A stretch of DNA of 64,000 nucleotides. Source: an uncultured Prevotella sp. (lineage in GTDB: Bacteria > Bacteroidota > Bacteroidia > Bacteroidales > Bacteroidaceae). The stretch covers positions 12,549-76,548 of the forward strand of contig CAKQMS010000011.1 of NCBI GenBank assembly GCA_934254985.1, read 5' to 3'. The position numbers were made by a program, and so were the translations under genes. Numbering within the stretch: the stretch's first letter is position 1; every line of letters begins with the position of its first letter. The notes under the pieces were generated by a model. The model saw only the letters and a list, made by a program, of their open reading frames with translations, was not told where the DNA came from and searched no databases. Shown here piece after piece: positions 42,436-51,139 of the stretch.

Positions 42436-43677
42436 ATGAAACACATTATTATATTAGGCGACGGCATGGCCGACCACAAGGTGGAACGATTGGACGGAAA
42501 AACTCTGCTGCAATATGCCGACACTCCTTATATGAATATGCTCGCACGTATGGGACGCACAGGCAGACTTTCTACCATACCAAAGGGATTTCTGCCGGGC
42601 AGCGAGGTTGCCAACACCGCCATCCTCGGCTATGATCTCAACGCCGTTTACGAAGGGCGTGGACCATTAGAGGCTGCAAGCATCGGCTACAATATGGCTG
42701 ACGAAGACATGGCTATACGATGCAACATCATAGAACTGGAAAATGGCTTAATAAAGAATCATCATGGCGGTCACCTCACAACAGAAGAGGGCGACATGCT
42801 GATAAAATATCTCAACGAACAACTCGGCAACGACAACATCCATTTCATAACAGGCATACAATATCGACATCTGCTGGTGATAAAGAATGCAAGCAAGCAT
42901 ATCGTATGCGCACCTCCTCACGACCATCCTAATGAGCCTTGGCGTGAGCTAATGGTGAAGCCAGAAGAGGAATATTCGCCAGAGGGCGACCCAAAGGAGG
43001 AAGGAAGAATGACTCCACAAGAGACTGCCAACCTCATCAACGACTTGATATTGCGCTCGCAAGAGTTGCTTACCAAGCATCCTTTCAACGCTAATCGCGA
43101 AGAGAAGGCTAACAGCATTTGGCCTTGGAGCGGCGGCTATCGCCCTTCGATGAAAACGCTGATGGAACTGTATCCAGAGGTGAAGCGAGGAGCCGTAATC
43201 TCTGCTGTCGACTTGATTCGCGGCATCGGACATTATGCAGGACTAAGAAACATCATCGTTGAGGGTGCAACCGGACTTGCCGACACCAACTATGAAGGCA
43301 AGGCGCAGGCTGCTATCGAAGCTCTAAAAACCGACGACTTCGTGTTTCTGCATATCGAAGCAAGCGACGAGGCAGGACATGACGGCGACCTTGAGCTGAA
43401 GTTACAAACCATACGCAACCTCGATTCTCGCATCGTGAAGCCTATCTACGAGGAGGTTTCAAAATGGGATGAGCCTGTATGCATAGCCGTTATGCCCGAC
43501 CACCCTACTCCAGTAGAATTGCGCACCCATCAGGATGAGCCTGTGCCTTTCATCATTTGGTATCCAGGTATCACTCCCGACGATGTAGAAACCTACGACG
43601 AAGTGGCTTGCGTTTCAGGCTCTTATGGCCTGCTCCACTTGCAGGAGTTTATGCAAGCATTTATGAATATAAAATAA
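42436..43677 (+). CDS. APGM-type phosphotransferase, probable homoserine kinase
   Basis: A 413-residue protein of the cofactor-independent (archaeal-type) phosphoglycerate mutase family: metal-binding GDGMAD (8-13) at the start, LPGSEVANTAILGYD, and the later metal ligands in EASDEAGHDGD (about 312-322) and VMPDHPTP (about 357-364). Between thrA and thrC, in the place of the usual GHMP homoserine kinase thrB, it most likely phosphorylates homoserine. An APGM-family homoserine kinase has been described in Bacteroides, as I recall. A phosphoglycerate mutase activity cannot be excluded. Confidence 0.85.
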   Translation: MKHIIILGDGMADHKVERLDGKTLLQYADTPYMNMLARMGRTGRLSTIPKGFLPGSEVANTAILGYDLNAVYEGRGPLEAASIGYNMADEDMAIRCNIIELENGLIKNHHGGHLTTEEGDMLIKYLNEQLGNDNIHFITGIQYRHLLVIKNASKHIVCAPPHDHPNEPWRELMVKPEEEYSPEGDPKEEGRMTPQETANLINDLILRSQELLTKHPFNANREEKANSIWPWSGGYRPSMKTLMELYPEVKRGAVISAVDLIRGIGHYAGLRNIIVEGATGLADTNYEGKAQAAIEALKTDDFVFLHIEASDEAGHDGDLELKLQTIRNLDSRIVKPIYEEVSKWDEPVCIAVMPDHPTPVELRTHQDEPVPFIIWYPGITPDDVETYDEVACVSGSYGLLHLQEFMQAFMNIK

Positions 43678-43684
43678 TACAACC

Positions 43685-44986
43685 ATGCAATACTATAGCA
43701 CCAACGGCAAGGCTCCACTTGCCACACTCGAAGAGGCAGTAGTTCGCGGACTTGCTCCAGACAAGGGACTCTACATGCCACAAGAGATACGACCATTGCC
43801 ACAAGAGTTTTTCGACAATATCGAAAACATGAGTTTCCAAGAAATGTCATATCAGGTGGCACACAACTTCTTCGGCGACGACGTAGATGCCGAGTCGCTA
43901 CGCGAAATCGTATTCGATACTTTGGCTTTCGAAACTCCTATCGTAAAGGTGGAAGACAACATCTATTCGCTAGAACTCTTCCATGGCCCTACCCTCGCCT
44001 TCAAGGATGTTGGCGCACGCTTCATGGCTCGCTTGCTTCGCTATTTCATTAAGCGCGAAGGCAAAGAGCAAGTCAACGTGCTCGTAGCAACATCGGGCGA
44101 TACAGGTTCTGCCGTAGCCAACGGTTTCCTTGGCGTTGATGGCATCCATGTCTACGTGCTCTATCCTAAGGGAAAAGTGAGCAAGATTCAGGAAAGCCAG
44201 TTTACAACTCTTGGCAAAAACATCACAGCCATTGAGGTGGATGGAGTGTTCGACGACTGCCAGGCTTTGGTGAAGAGTGCGTTTATGGATGAAGAGTTGC
44301 AAGGTCACATGAACCTTACTTCTGCCAATTCTATCAACGTGGCACGCTTCCTGCCTCAGGCATTCTATTATTTCAATGCCTATGCACAGGCTAAGAAGTT
44401 GGGCAAAGCAGACAACCTGACTATCTGTGTGCCAAGTGGCAACTTCGGCAATATCACAGCCGGACTCTTTGCTCAGCGCATGGGATTGCCAATAAAGCAT
44501 TTTATTGCAGCCAACAATGCCAACGACATCTTCTACAACTATCTGCTTTCGGGCATTTATTCGCCAAAGGCAAGTATTCAGACTATAGCTAACGCTATGG
44601 ACGTGGGCGACCCAAGCAACTTTGCACGCATACTCGACCTTTACAAGTCGTCGCATACCGAAATCTGCAACCACATATCGGGCGCTACTTATACCGACGA
44701 CGAGATTGCTGCCACCATGAAGAAATGCTACGAGCAAACAGGCTACGTGCTCGATCCTCATGGAGCATGCGGATATCAGGCTTTGAAAGATAATCTGAAG
44801 GATGGCGAAACAGGAGTATTCCTCGAGACTGCTCACCCTGCGAAGTTCAAGGAGAAGGTGGATGACATACTCTCTACAAATATCGAGATTCCTACTCGTC
44901 TTGCCGACTTTATGAAGGGCAAGAAGCAATCGTTGGAAATGGCTGCCGACTTCTCTGCGTTTAAGCAATTCCTCTTGAGTGCGTAA
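43685..44986 (+). CDS. thrC: Threonine synthase
   Basis: A 433-residue PLP enzyme that converts O-phosphohomoserine to threonine. The lysine that binds PLP is in LAFKDVGARFM (about 101-111), the phosphate-binding loop is TSGDTGSAVANG (about 141-152), and LCPSGNFG-like SGNFGNITAGLF lies near 255. The N-terminal segment MQYYSTNGKAPLATLEEAV is typical. It starts 7 bases after the APGM-type gene, closing the operon, and its stop lies in a 37-base tandem duplication. Confidence 0.95.
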   Translation: MQYYSTNGKAPLATLEEAVVRGLAPDKGLYMPQEIRPLPQEFFDNIENMSFQEMSYQVAHNFFGDDVDAESLREIVFDTLAFETPIVKVEDNIYSLELFHGPTLAFKDVGARFMARLLRYFIKREGKEQVNVLVATSGDTGSAVANGFLGVDGIHVYVLYPKGKVSKIQESQFTTLGKNITAIEVDGVFDDCQALVKSAFMDEELQGHMNLTSANSINVARFLPQAFYYFNAYAQAKKLGKADNLTICVPSGNFGNITAGLFAQRMGLPIKHFIAANNANDIFYNYLLSGIYSPKASIQTIANAMDVGDPSNFARILDLYKSSHTEICNHISGATYTDDEIAATMKKCYEQTGYVLDPHGACGYQALKDNLKDGETGVFLETAHPAKFKEKVDDILSTNIEIPTRLADFMKGKKQSLEMAADFSAFKQFLLSA

Positions 44987-45031
44987 TCTTACGCAGTTTA
45001 AGCAATTCCTCTTGAACGAATAATCTTGCGC
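44958..45031 (+). repeat. 37-base tandem duplication across the thrC stop codon
   Basis: Unit 1 (44958-44994) contains the last nine codons and stop of thrC; unit 2 (44995-45031) repeats it with several changes and forms the start of the convergent MATE gene's 3' end. The MATE stop (44998) therefore lies inside the copy. Confidence 0.85.
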
Positions 45032-46299
45032 CACATAAGAGTTTGCACAGCTCCTCTAACAAAAAGGAAGAGCAAGAGTGCAAGCCATAGCGCATGGTTG
45101 CCCCACGATGGGAACAGGCACAAATAAACAAGGAAGAAAACTACTGCTGCCACCAACGACGAGATGAGCATGCCACGACTTGCTGTGATGCCGATATATA
45201 GTCCATCCCAGATAAAAGCCGCCATGCCAGCAAAAGGGATAAGCCATACCCAAGGCATATAGATTGCCGAGGCTGCAATCACACTTGCATCGTCAGACAG
45301 CAGTTGCATTATTCCGCTGCCACACACGATATAAAACAAAGTATAAAGCAGGCAAAGGAGCAAGCCCCACCCAAAGAGGTGGCGCACCGTACTACGGAAC
45401 ATTGCTTCTTTGCCTGCTCCATAATATTTTCCTCCCACGGCTTCGCCAGCATAGGCGAAACCATCCATGACATACGAGAAGAAGGTGAAAAACTGATACA
45501 TCAGAGTGTTTACTGCCAATACCACGGCACCCTGCTTGGCGCCTGTAGCAGTAAACATGAAGTTGACAGCCACAAGGAATAGCGTGCGCAAAAAAATGTC
45601 GCCATTCACCACAAAGAATCTCTTCATCTCGTCTTTTGCCTTAACAGCCTCAAGGCTACATTTCTTCACATATTCACCATACTGCCTCTTGAGCAACCAT
45701 AGCGAGAGAGCGAAACCTGAATATTGAGCTACGAGAGTGCCAAGAGCCACTCCCTCAACCTTCATTCCTAAGAGATAAACGAAACTTAGACTACACACGA
45801 TATTCACCACATTTTGGAATATCGACACCATCATTGGCACCTTAGTATTCTGTACGCCAATGAAGAATCCATTCAGACCATATAGTCCGAGCATGGCAGG
45901 CACACCCCAAATGCAAATATCGAAATAAGTGCAAGCATACGGCAATACGTCGGCTTGCGGAGCCATTGCCGCCATAGCAGCCCAACGCACTATTGGCTGC
46001 ATCACCACAAACAGCATTCCTATGCCTAAACCTATGAGCAACGCCCTAACAAGAATGTTTGCCACACCCTTGTCGTCGCCTCTGCCATAAGCCTGCGACG
46101 CCATACCGCTTGTGCCCATTCGCAAGAAGCCGAACACCCAGCAAATAACATTAAATATCATGCTACCAATGGCAATAGCGCCAATATAGGCAGCATTACC
46201 CATGTGGCCAACTATCATAACGTCTATCAGTCCCAACAACGGTACCGTGATGTTGGAAACTATTGAGGGTATAGCTATCTTTAGTATCTCAGAATTCAT
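44998..46299 (-). CDS. MATE family efflux transporter
   Basis: A 433-residue membrane protein with 12 hydrophobic segments in two sets of six, starting MNSEILKIAIPSIVSNITVP. The segments GLIDVMIVGHMGNAAYIGAIA and the second-half GGKYYGAGKEAMF agree with MATE proteins that export cationic compounds in exchange for Na+ or H+; the DinF/NorM-type branch is likely. Its C-terminal codons fall in the copied thrC end, so the last few residues (IIRSRGIA) may be a consequence of that duplication. Confidence 0.88.
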   Translation of the reverse strand: MNSEILKIAIPSIVSNITVPLLGLIDVMIVGHMGNAAYIGAIAIGSMIFNVICWVFGFLRMGTSGMASQAYGRGDDKGVANILVRALLIGLGIGMLFVVMQPIVRWAAMAAMAPQADVLPYACTYFDICIWGVPAMLGLYGLNGFFIGVQNTKVPMMVSIFQNVVNIVCSLSFVYLLGMKVEGVALGTLVAQYSGFALSLWLLKRQYGEYVKKCSLEAVKAKDEMKRFFVVNGDIFLRTLFLVAVNFMFTATGAKQGAVVLAVNTLMYQFFTFFSYVMDGFAYAGEAVGGKYYGAGKEAMFRSTVRHLFGWGLLLCLLYTLFYIVCGSGIMQLLSDDASVIAASAIYMPWVWLIPFAGMAAFIWDGLYIGITASRGMLISSLVAAVVFFLVYLCLFPSWGNHALWLALLLFLFVRGAVQTLMWRKIIRSRGIA

Positions 46300-46350
46300 A
46301 ATCTTGCGTTTTTATTCCGAAGCAGAAATAAGATTTGGTGTTAGGATTTG

Positions 46351-46358
46351 CAAAGTTA
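46351..46358 (-). promoter_or_regulatory. Predicted -7 element of the MATE gene
   Basis: Minus-strand TAACTTTG, about 52 bases before the ATG at 46299. A minus-strand TTG at 46381-46383 lies 22 bases upstream. Confidence 0.6.
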
Positions 46359-46486
46359 GTGCAAATGAGTGAAAAAGCATCAAGTTTACTTGAATGTTTT
46401 TCCGAATGCAGCCTAACTTATAAAAAGTTAGTGCAAATGAGTGAAAAAGCATCAAGTTTACTTGAATGTTTTTCCGAAAGCAGCCT
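46352..46486. repeat. 55-base direct repeat duplicating the MATE promoter region
   Basis: Copies 46352-46406 and 46424-46478 are identical, and the match continues with one change to 46414 and 46486. Each copy holds an imperfect hairpin (GAAAAAGCATCAAGT with ACTTGAATGTTTTTC). Only copy 1 is preceded by the C that completes the TAACTTTG element; copy 2 reads TAACTTTT. Confidence 0.9.
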
Positions 46487-46530
46487 TTATTGCTCAAAAA
46501 AAAGCAATAGACCTCGATGGCAAATGAAGC

Positions 46531-46583
46531 AGGCTTCGTTGGCACTTGAAGCTTACTTCGTTGGCACTTGAAGCAGGCTTCAT
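46531..46583. repeat. 22-base tandem repeat
   Basis: Units 46531-46552 and 46553-46574 share CTTCGTTGGCACTTGAAGC, with a partial third unit to 46583. The core is also partly self-complementary (GAAGC/GCTTC). Confidence 0.7.
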
Positions 46584-46618
46584 TTTTAACAGAAATTTAC
46601 TGCTTCCTTATAAACGCA

Positions 46619-46647
46619 ACAAAGCTGCTGAAAATCAGCAGCTTTGT
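46619..46647 (-). terminator. Likely terminator of the nqr operon
   Basis: A 12-pair stem (46636-46647 with 46619-46630) around a 5-base loop, 34 bases after the nqrF stop on the minus strand. The T tail is weak. Confidence 0.6.
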
Positions 46648-46680
46648 TAATGTTTGCTATAAGTTTATTGTGGTTTTGAT

Positions 46681-47946
46681 TTATCCACCGAAGTTATCAT
46701 ACATAATTGACTCTGGTTCTACGCCGAGAGAATCGAGCATGCCGACAACGGCCTTTGACATTGGACCAGGACCACACATGTAGTATTCGATATCCTCAGG
46801 AGCCTCATGGTCTTTGAGGTATGTATTGTACATAACCTGATGAACAAAACCTGCAGTATACTTAACTCCAGCTGCATCGGCTGCAGGATCAGGACGGTCG
46901 AGAGCGAGATGGAAGTGGAAGTTAGGATACTCCTTCTCAAGCTGCAAGAAGTCGTCGAGATAGAACACCTCGTTGAGCGCACGAGCACCATAGAAATAGT
47001 GCATTTCGCGATCCTTGGTGTGGAGAGTCTTTGTCATGTGCATAATCTGTGCACGGAGAGGAGCCATACCGGCACCACCACCTACCCAAATCATCTCGCG
47101 CTTTGAGTCGAAATGAGGATGGAAATCGCCATAAGGTCCACTCATGATAACCTTGTCGCCTGGTTTCAAAGTGAAGATGTATGAAGAAGCGATACCTGGA
47201 TTAACATCCATAAAGCCACTACGATCAGCCTTGAAAGGAGGTGTTGCGATACGCACGGTAAGCATAAATACATCACCCTCGGCTGGATAGTTAGCCATAG
47301 AGTAAGCACGGATGGTAGGCTCTGTATTCACACACTTCAATGGGAAGAGACCAAACTTCTTCCATGCTGGCAAATACTCGTCGCCGATAAGCTCTTTGTC
47401 GATATCCTTATCATAGTCGATGCTGAATGTAGGAATCTTAATCTGAGCATAAGAACCAGGGAGGAAGTCCATGTGAGCACCCTTAGGAAGCTGCACCTTA
47501 AACTCCTTGATAAAGGTAGCCACGTTCTTGTTAGAGATAACGGTACACTCATACTCTTTAACTCCAAGCACACTCTCAGGCACACGAATGCTCATGTCGC
47601 CCTTTACCTTGCATTGGCATCCTAAGCGCCAATGGTCTTTGATTTCCTTACGGCTGAAGTGAGGCTTCTCAGAATCAAGAATTTCGCCACCACCTTCGAG
47701 CACCTGTACCTTACATTGTCCGCACGAAGCCTTACCGCCACATGCAGAAGGCAAGAAGATGCCATTCTCGTTGAGTGTTGCCATGAGGTTGTTGCCCTGA
47801 CCTACAGAGAGTGTGCGGTCGCCATTCACGGTAATGTTGACATTGCCACTTGGCGAAAGGTAGCGCTTGGCAACAAGAAGTATTATTACGAGGAGCAATA
47901 TCACAGAGAGAAATACTCCTATACTCGTCAAAATGAATTGTATCAT
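46681..47946 (-). CDS. nqrF: Na+-NQR subunit F (NADH dehydrogenase, 2Fe-2S and FAD)
   Basis: A 421-residue membrane-anchored subunit that takes electrons from NADH. An N-terminal membrane segment (about 5-27) is followed by the 2Fe-2S domain with CGGKASCGQCK (about 69-79) and a later cluster cysteine at LGCQCKVKG (about 113). The FAD site is RAYSMANYP (about 217), and the NADH-binding region shows WVGGGAGMAPLR (about 290) and YMCGPGPM (about 395). Last gene of the nqrABCDEF operon. Its domain order agrees with well-studied Vibrio NqrF. Confidence 0.95.
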   Translation of the reverse strand: MIQFILTSIGVFLSVILLLVIILLVAKRYLSPSGNVNITVNGDRTLSVGQGNNLMATLNENGIFLPSACGGKASCGQCKVQVLEGGGEILDSEKPHFSRKEIKDHWRLGCQCKVKGDMSIRVPESVLGVKEYECTVISNKNVATFIKEFKVQLPKGAHMDFLPGSYAQIKIPTFSIDYDKDIDKELIGDEYLPAWKKFGLFPLKCVNTEPTIRAYSMANYPAEGDVFMLTVRIATPPFKADRSGFMDVNPGIASSYIFTLKPGDKVIMSGPYGDFHPHFDSKREMIWVGGGAGMAPLRAQIMHMTKTLHTKDREMHYFYGARALNEVFYLDDFLQLEKEYPNFHFHLALDRPDPAADAAGVKYTAGFVHQVMYNTYLKDHEAPEDIEYYMCGPGPMSKAVVGMLDSLGVEPESIMYDNFGG

Positions 47947-47967
47947 ATTTATTATCTCCTCCTAATA

Positions 47968-48594
47968 TTAAATTTTAAGACCAGAGAAACACATCATAGC
48001 CATAGCCATAAGACCAACGGTAATGAAGGTGATGCCGAGACCCTGCAAAGGTTTTGGAACATCGCTATAAGCCATCTTTTCACGGATGGCACCCATAGCA
48101 ACGATAGCCAAAGTCCAACCAATACCGCTACCGAGAGCATAAACCAAAGCATCTACAACATTGCCGATATACTGGGTGTTTGAAGGATCAAGGTTGATAC
48201 GCTGCTGCATGAAGAGCGAAGCGCCCATGATGGCACAGTTTACGGCAATAAGAGGGAGGAAGATTCCCAACGCTGCATAGAGCGAAGGAGAATAGCGCTC
48301 CACAACCATCTCTACAAGCTGTACGATACCTGCGATAACGGCAATAAAGAGGATGAAGCTAAGGTATGAGAGGTCGACACCCTCGACGAGGCAGTCTGGA
48401 CCCAAGATTTTAGTCTGCAAAAGATAGTCTACAGGCACAGTTACCAACAACACGAAGGTAACGGCAAGGCCAAGACCTAATGATGTTTTCACATTCTTTG
48501 AAACGGCAAGGAATGAGCACATGCCGAGGAAGAAAGCGAATATCATATTGTCCACGAAGATGGACCTGAAAAATAAGCTAACCAAATGTTCCAT
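47968..48594 (-). CDS. nqrE: Na+-NQR subunit E
   Basis: A 208-residue integral membrane protein with six hydrophobic segments, starting [20 protein letters not shown] and containing [11 protein letters not shown] (about 24-34) and the paired [14 protein letters not shown] (near residue 120). NqrD and NqrE are homologous to each other and to RnfA/RnfE; they sit around an intramembrane 2Fe-2S centre using the two conserved cysteines. Starts 2 bases after nqrD and ends 21 bases before nqrF. Confidence 0.95.
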   Translation of the reverse strand: MEHLVSLFFRSIFVDNMIFAFFLGMCSFLAVSKNVKTSLGLGLAVTFVLLVTVPVDYLLQTKILGPDCLVEGVDLSYLSFILFIAVIAGIVQLVEMVVERYSPSLYAALGIFLPLIAVNCAIMGASLFMQQRINLDPSNTQYIGNVVDALVYALGSGIGWTLAIVAMGAIREKMAYSDVPKPLQGLGITFITVGLMAMAMMCFSGLKI

Positions 48595-48596
48595 AA

Positions 48597-49220
48597 TTAT
48601 TTCTCCTTATAAAAGAAGGCACGATGTACCCAGATTACACATCCCAAGAGTATCAACGCCATAGCAGGCATTGTCATCATACCGTTGTTTACATATCCCA
48701 TATCGTAGACAGCATCTGGCAAGATCTGGAAGCCGAGCAAAGAGCCACGGCCGAAGAACTCGCGCACACCACCTACCAATACCAAAATCATGGCATAGCC
48801 AAGACCGTTGCTGATACCATCGATGAAGCTTGGCCAAGGACTGTTTGTCATGGCAAAAGCCTCAAGACGACCCATGAGGATACAGTTGGTGATGATAAGT
48901 CCGACGTAGACAGAAAGCTGCACGCTAACATCATAAGCAAAGGCTTTGAGCACCTGGCTAACGATGGTTACCAAAGCGGCAACAACAACGAGCTGTACGA
49001 CAATACGAATACGAGTAGGAATGGTGTTGCGGATGATAGAGATGATAACATTCGAGAATGCTGTAATCACAGTTACCGCAAGTCCCATCACGATGGCTGG
49101 CTTCAGCTGTGAAGTCACGGCCAATGCGGAACAGATACCAAGCACCTGAACCAAGATAGGATGGTTGAGGTTCAGAGGACTGGTAAATACTTCCTTATTT
49201 TGTTTTGAAAATAAGCTCAT
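48597..49220 (-). CDS. nqrD: Na+-NQR subunit D
   Basis: A 207-residue membrane subunit with six hydrophobic segments; [16 protein letters not shown] (about 24-39) and [14 protein letters not shown] (about 108-121) carry the conserved cysteines shared with NqrE. It helps form the sodium path and the intramembrane iron-sulfur centre. The gene ends 2 bases before nqrE, with 11 bases to nqrC upstream, as is typical for this operon. Confidence 0.95.
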   Translation of the reverse strand: MSLFSKQNKEVFTSPLNLNHPILVQVLGICSALAVTSQLKPAIVMGLAVTVITAFSNVIISIIRNTIPTRIRIVVQLVVVAALVTIVSQVLKAFAYDVSVQLSVYVGLIITNCILMGRLEAFAMTNSPWPSFIDGISNGLGYAMILVLVGGVREFFGRGSLLGFQILPDAVYDMGYVNNGMMTMPAMALILLGCVIWVHRAFFYKEK

Positions 49221-49231
49221 AACTTAAAATC

Positions 49232-49933
49232 TTATTTCTTTAAAAATGTGACATACTTACTGAAACACTCCTGAAGCATAAGCGAAACGCCATCAGAGGT
49301 AAGAGTAGCGCCAGTAACGGCATCAACCTCAGAAGCTGGGTTCTTAACGTCGCTTGCTTTCTTAACAGCTATAGCTACGGCAGCACCATCGGCAGAGAAA
49401 ATCTTCTTTCCCTTGAAAAGGTCTTGCCAAGCCTTGCTATCCTTGATTTCTGCACCAAGTCCGGCAGTCTCGCCCTGATGGTCGAAATATGCGCCATAGA
49501 TGGTGTTCTTGTCAGCATCAAGAGCAATATAACCCCAGATAGAGCCCCAAAGACCCATACCATATACAGGGATTACATATTTCTTTTCGCCATCAACATT
49601 GCAGACATATACAGCAAGCTTACCCTCTTTGAGGTCAGCACTATTAAGCTTAAAGCCTGCGTTTTCGCCACCCTTTTCGCCTTTATTGACAACAGCTGCG
49701 TTGGTATCGATAATCTCGTCGCACTCTACAACCTCGGTATATTTAGCTGCAGCATCAGCATCGCTAAGGTCGCGGATGTTGAGCGAAGCGAGAATCTGCT
49801 TCTTCTTGTCGAGTGCCACATTGATATCCTGCTGTGGTTTCAATGTCGCATAAACAAAGGCAAGGAGAAACGCTACAACAACAACCAAGATAGCACTATA
49901 TATAATAATGTAGGAATTCTTATTTGTATTCAT
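49232..49933 (-). CDS. nqrC: Na+-NQR subunit C (covalent FMN)
   Basis: A 233-residue subunit with one N-terminal membrane segment (about 8-29) and a periplasmic FMN-binding domain. The FMN is attached by a phosphoester to the Thr of the motif DAVTGATLTSDG (about 206-217). GYIALDADKNTIYGAYFDHQGETAGLGAE is the typical FMN-domain core. Ordinary in length; in an operon with 21 bases to nqrB. Confidence 0.94.
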   Translation of the reverse strand: MNTNKNSYIIIYSAILVVVVAFLLAFVYATLKPQQDINVALDKKKQILASLNIRDLSDADAAAKYTEVVECDEIIDTNAAVVNKGEKGGENAGFKLNSADLKEGKLAVYVCNVDGEKKYVIPVYGMGLWGSIWGYIALDADKNTIYGAYFDHQGETAGLGAEIKDSKAWQDLFKGKKIFSADGAAVAIAVKKASDVKNPASEVDAVTGATLTSDGVSLMLQECFSKYVTFLKK

Positions 49934-49954
49934 GATTATACGCTATTAATGGTG

Positions 49955-51109
49955 TTACTTCTGAATTCGCTTCATTCGCTTGCTAACATTAGCCTCAACA
50001 ACATAGTGGTCGATGAGCGGAGCCATCATGTTGCCAAACAATATGGCGAGCATCATACCCTCTGGATAACCAGGGTTCATAACGCGGATGATGATAGCCA
50101 AAGCGCCAATCATGAAGCCATAGATATATTTACCAGTATTAGTACGTGCGCTTGTCACAGGATCGGTAGCCATGAAGACTGCTCCGAAAGCAAAACCACC
50201 CAAAACAAGGTGCTCATACCAAGCGATAGCACACATATCGGTAGCCTGGAAGATAACGGCAGCAATAGCTCCACCTGCGATAACGCTAAACATGGTGCGC
50301 CAAGAAGCGATACCTGTCCACAAAAGGATTACGGCGCCTATGGCGATAGCTACAACGCTTGTTTCACCAATACTACCAGGGATGAAACCAAGAATCATAT
50401 CCTGAAGCGAAGCTGTGATGTCGGTACCAGCAGCAAGCTGACCAAGAGGTGTAGCACCTGTGGTAGAATCGACAGCCACATGACCAAGACCAAAAATAGT
50501 GTCGTTGGCAATCCAAACCTGATCACCACTCATCTTTGTAGGATAAGAGAAGAAGAGGAATGCACGAGCCACGAGAGCCACGTTGAAGATGTTCATACCT
50601 GTTCCACCAAAAATCTCCTTACCGATAACAACGGCAAAGGCTACTGCGATGGCGAGCATCCACAAAGGACAGCCTACAGGAACAATCATAGGAATGATTA
50701 TACCTGAAACGAGGTAGCCTTCCTGAATTTCCTCACCCTTCCATTGTGCCCAAGCAAACTCGATGCCAAGACCAACGATATAGCTAACAAGGATTTTTGG
50801 CAATACAGCCAAAGCTCCATAGAGGAACATTTCAACAAACGAGGTAGAAGCCAAAGCCTGAGCATGTGCTGCATTCTGATAGCCCACATTATACATACCG
50901 AAAAGCAAAGCTGGCAACAGAGCTATCACAACGATACTCATGATGCGCTTTGAGTCGATGGCGTCGTGGATGTTTACACCGCTCTTTGCTGTGTCGTTAG
51001 GCACAAAGAGAAAAGTCTCAAAGCCGTCGAAGACACTACGAAAGGCATGCAACTTTCCACCCTCTTCGAAAGTAGGTTTTACTTTATCGAGATATTTACG
51101 TAATGACAT
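49955..51109 (-). CDS. nqrB: Na+-NQR subunit B (covalent FMN, quinone side)
   Basis: A 384-residue integral membrane subunit with about ten hydrophobic segments. The second covalent FMN is carried on the Thr of DSTTGATPLGQLAAG (about 215-229). It starts MSLRKYLDKVKPTFEEGGKL, with an amphipathic segment before the membrane part. NqrB forms much of the sodium channel and the quinone site. It follows nqrA by 30 bases. Confidence 0.95.
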   Translation of the reverse strand: MSLRKYLDKVKPTFEEGGKLHAFRSVFDGFETFLFVPNDTAKSGVNIHDAIDSKRIMSIVVIALLPALLFGMYNVGYQNAAHAQALASTSFVEMFLYGALAVLPKILVSYIVGLGIEFAWAQWKGEEIQEGYLVSGIIIPMIVPVGCPLWMLAIAVAFAVVIGKEIFGGTGMNIFNVALVARAFLFFSYPTKMSGDQVWIANDTIFGLGHVAVDSTTGATPLGQLAAGTDITASLQDMILGFIPGSIGETSVVAIAIGAVILLWTGIASWRTMFSVIAGGAIAAVIFQATDMCAIAWYEHLVLGGFAFGAVFMATDPVTSARTNTGKYIYGFMIGALAIIIRVMNPGYPEGMMLAILFGNMMAPLIDHYVVEANVSKRMKRIQK

Positions 51110-51139
51110 GATTAAATGAATTAAAGTTATGATATGTGT

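Larger units (their letters stand above)
46300..46680. other. Repeat-rich intergenic region before nqrF
   Basis: About 380 bases hold the MATE promoter region, a 55-base direct repeat (46352 and 46424), a 22-base tandem repeat (46531-46583) and the hairpin at 46619-46647. No coding sequence is supported. Confidence 0.7.

Noticed and set aside
43970..45034. 354-codon minus-strand frame opposite thrC
   Set aside because: Antisense shadow of thrC, which has intact PLP motifs.
49424..50707. 427-codon plus-strand frame opposite nqrC and nqrB
   Set aside because: Low-complexity His/Asn/Ser-rich translation, antisense to two intact nqr genes.
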